Source: Streptomyces sp. NBC_00335 (GTDB lineage Bacteria; Actinomycetota; Actinomycetes; Streptomycetales; Streptomycetaceae). Taken from it: a stretch of 64,000 nucleotides of DNA. The translations under genes were made by a program, and so were the position numbers. The stretch covers positions 7,989,501 to 8,053,500 of the forward strand of contig NZ_CP108006.1 of assembly GCF_036127095.1 (NCBI RefSeq). The letters are read 5' to 3'. The notes under the pieces are model-generated. The model had not been told where the DNA came from. It did not search any database and saw only the letters and a program-made list of their open reading frames with translations. Below are positions 62,355 through 64,000 of this stretch, one piece after another; position 1 is the first letter of the stretch; every line of letters begins with the position of its first letter.

Positions 62355-64000
62355 GTGAAGGGCGATGCCGCACCCGTGGGTGAGGGCGCCGCACCCGAGG
62401 TGGTGGCGCTCGCCAGGGTCGTGGCCAGACTCCGGTCGGAAGTCGTCGACCTCGAAGGCGTCGCCGTGACCTCGGCGGTGGTCGAGCGGGCCAAGGGCGT
62501 ACTCATGGCCCAGGCGGGCGTCAGCGCCGAATCGGCCTACGAGCTGCTCCTCGAACGGGCGGGCCGGCGCGGCGGTTCCGTCCTGGAGGAGTGCTGGATC
62601 ACGCTGGGGCAGGTCCGCGTGCGCCGGTCGCAGGGGACCGCGAGGATCTCCCTGCCCACGGCCTCGGCCGCGCGTACCGGGAAACAGCCGAGCACCTCGG
62701 CGCTGAGCCGTCGCCGCCATCTCGTGCGTCGCCGCCACGACCGTGGCGGCGAGCTGAACGGCCTGCTGGCGCGGCTCGCCGACGGTCTGGCCGCGGCGCA
62801 CGGCGGCGATGACATCGCGGAGCTGCTGGTGACCGTACTGGGCGGGGCCACCGACGTGGACGCGGTGATGATCTACACCGTGGCCGCCGCCGGGAGCCTG
62901 GATCTGGCCGGCAGCGCCGGAATCGACGGGGCGCTGGCCGAGCAGTGGCGCCACATTCCGCCGCTGAGCGGGGTCGCCGCCCTCGAAGCGATCGCCGGCC
63001 GCCGTGCCCTCTGGCTGGAGGACCCCGAACAGGACGCCCGGCGCTATTTGCTGATCGGGGACCCGCCGGAGCGGTGGCCGGCGCGCGCCTGGATCCCCTT
63101 GCCGGACGACGGGCCCGCGAGGGCGGCCATCGGGTTCCTGCGCACCCGGGCGGGCCCCTTCGCCGCCGACACCCGGGCGTTGCTGCGCCAGGCCACCCGG
63201 CTGTGCGCGGGGCCGCTGGGGGCGCCGGAACGAGCCCGCGACCCGGAGGGCGAGGGAGCGGCCGGTGGAGACTACGCGGCGACGGTCCAGCTGATCCTGG
63301 ACACCATGGCCGGACCCGCGACCCTGCTCACCCCCCTGCGCTCGGAGACGGGTGAGGTGGAGGACTACCGCATCGACGCGGCGGCGCCCGAATCCGTGGA
63401 CGTGGCCGGCCGGCGCGGCAAGGAGCTCGTGGGCCGCCGGATCCTGGAGACGTACCCCACCGTGGCGGGCACCGACCTCTGGGAGGGGTACCTCAAGGCG
63501 CTCACCACCGGAACCAGGTACGAGGGGGAACCCTTCACCTACGAGGAAGTGGTCGCCGGGGTCCCCCGGCAGTCCGTCTACTCGGTCCGGGCGTCCAGAC
63601 TCGGGGACCACCTGGTGGTCTCCTGGGTCTGCCATGACGGCAGCCAGCGCGAGATCCGCAGGCTGGCCGACATGCAGCGCCTCGGCAACCTCGGCTGGGC
63701 GGGCTGGAACCTGGTCACCGATACCGTCACCTGGTCCGATCAGGTCTATGCGATCTTCGACCGGGATCCGGGCCGGGGGCCGGTGCCACTGGAGGAACTT
63801 CGGGGTCACGTAGTCCCCGACGACCTCCACCAGCTGAGTGCCGCCGTCGAACGGCTGCTGAGCGAGGGGGAGGCCGTCGACCAGCCGTTCCGGATCACCA
63901 CCGGGCGCGGAGTCCGGCACCTGCGGATCGTCGCCGAGGCCCAGACGGACGCCGACGGCACACCCGTCGAGGTGCACGGCTTCTTCCAGGACCTGACCGC
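62355..64000 (+). CDS. ANTAR-sensor protein, partial (runs off right edge)
   Basis: An open frame of at least 548 residues reaching the end of the window. Residues about 20-75 form an ANTAR-type RNA-binding domain (VVERAKGVLMAQAGVSAESAYELLLERA), placed at the N-terminus instead of the usual C-terminus. Then comes a GAF-like sensor region (about 130-285, with ATDVDAVMIYTVAAAGSLDLAGSAGID) and PAS-like regions (about 310-430 and from 450 on, with GNLGWAGWNLVTDTVTWSDQVYAIF). It should sense a small molecule or redox state and prevent transcription termination. GTG at 62,355 overlaps an AGGAG; a GTG at 62,376 is an alternative start. Confidence 0.8.
   Translation, partial: MKGDAAPVGEGAAPEVVALARVVARLRSEVVDLEGVAVTSAVVERAKGVLMAQAGVSAESAYELLLERAGRRGGSVLEECWITLGQVRVRRSQGTARISLPTASAARTGKQPSTSALSRRRHLVRRRHDRGGELNGLLARLADGLAAAHGGDDIAELLVTVLGGATDVDAVMIYTVAAAGSLDLAGSAGIDGALAEQWRHIPPLSGVAALEAIAGRRALWLEDPEQDARRYLLIGDPPERWPARAWIPLPDDGPARAAIGFLRTRAGPFAADTRALLRQATRLCAGPLGAPERARDPEGEGAAGGDYAATVQLILDTMAGPATLLTPLRSETGEVEDYRIDAAAPESVDVAGRRGKELVGRRILETYPTVAGTDLWEGYLKALTTGTRYEGEPFTYEEVVAGVPRQSVYSVRASRLGDHLVVSWVCHDGSQREIRRLADMQRLGNLGWAGWNLVTDTVTWSDQVYAIFDRDPGRGPVPLEELRGHVVPDDLHQLSAAVERLLSEGEAVDQPFRITTGRGVRHLRIVAEAQTDADGTPVEVHGFFQDLT

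Overview
The window is high-GC actinobacterial DNA and almost certainly comes from a Streptomyces chromosome. It holds a rodlin gene (aerial-hypha surface protein), an ectABCD operon, a large LuxR-type (LAL) regulator, ANTAR-domain proteins, secreted proteases and a high-affinity (group 1h, formerly group 5) [NiFe]-hydrogenase locus. Most genes lie on the minus strand. No tRNA, rRNA, CRISPR array, transposase or integrase was seen.

Region 1 (1-13,015, minus) is part of a nonribosomal peptide cluster that runs off the left edge. In transcription order it has a C-A-T protein with a glycine-type code, a 1915-residue C-A-T-thioesterase-MFS exporter fusion whose thioesterase has Cys in place of Ser, a further C-A-T protein, and the start of an AMP-dependent ligase with no ordinary start codon. 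A roughly 900-bp gene-free leader with a promoter-like element and inverted repeats precedes it.

Region 2 (13.9-27 kb) is an assortment of secreted and housekeeping-accessory genes: a small metzincin protease with a partner, a PIG-L deacetylase next to an ABC exporter, a peptidoglycan-binding protein, a GNAT acetyltransferase, rodlin, an aminoglycoside-phosphotransferase-family protein with a palindromic operator, a subtilisin with two PKD domains, and a LAL regulator.

Region 3 (27.1-30.5 kb) is ectABCD (ectoine and 5-hydroxyectoine synthesis) with a terminator after ectD. Region 4 (30.8-34.3 kb) is a two-gene unit: a membrane-anchored ligand-binding protein and an ATPase-like protein with a degenerate P-loop. 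Region 5 (34.5-45.4 kb) holds small stress, envelope and regulatory genes: a PPOX-type flavoprotein, a lipoprotein lipase, TetR, DoxX, an iron-permease-like protein, a phospholipase D family protein, CsbD, a DD-peptidase, ANTAR/DUF5133 and a class II glutamine amidotransferase.

Region 6 (45.5-60.7 kb, minus) is a compact hydrogenase locus: hypX, small subunit, large subunit, a NifU-like protein, three proteins of unknown function, a maturation protease, a 34-residue peptide, then hypA, B, F, C, D, E, closed by a perfect 18-bp terminator stem. Many of its genes overlap by 1-4 bases. Together they should build an oxygen-tolerant enzyme that scavenges trace hydrogen, with HypX supplying the active-site CO in air. 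Region 7 (61.1-64 kb) has small hydrophilic genes, a PRC-barrel protein and an ANTAR-containing sensor that runs off the right edge.
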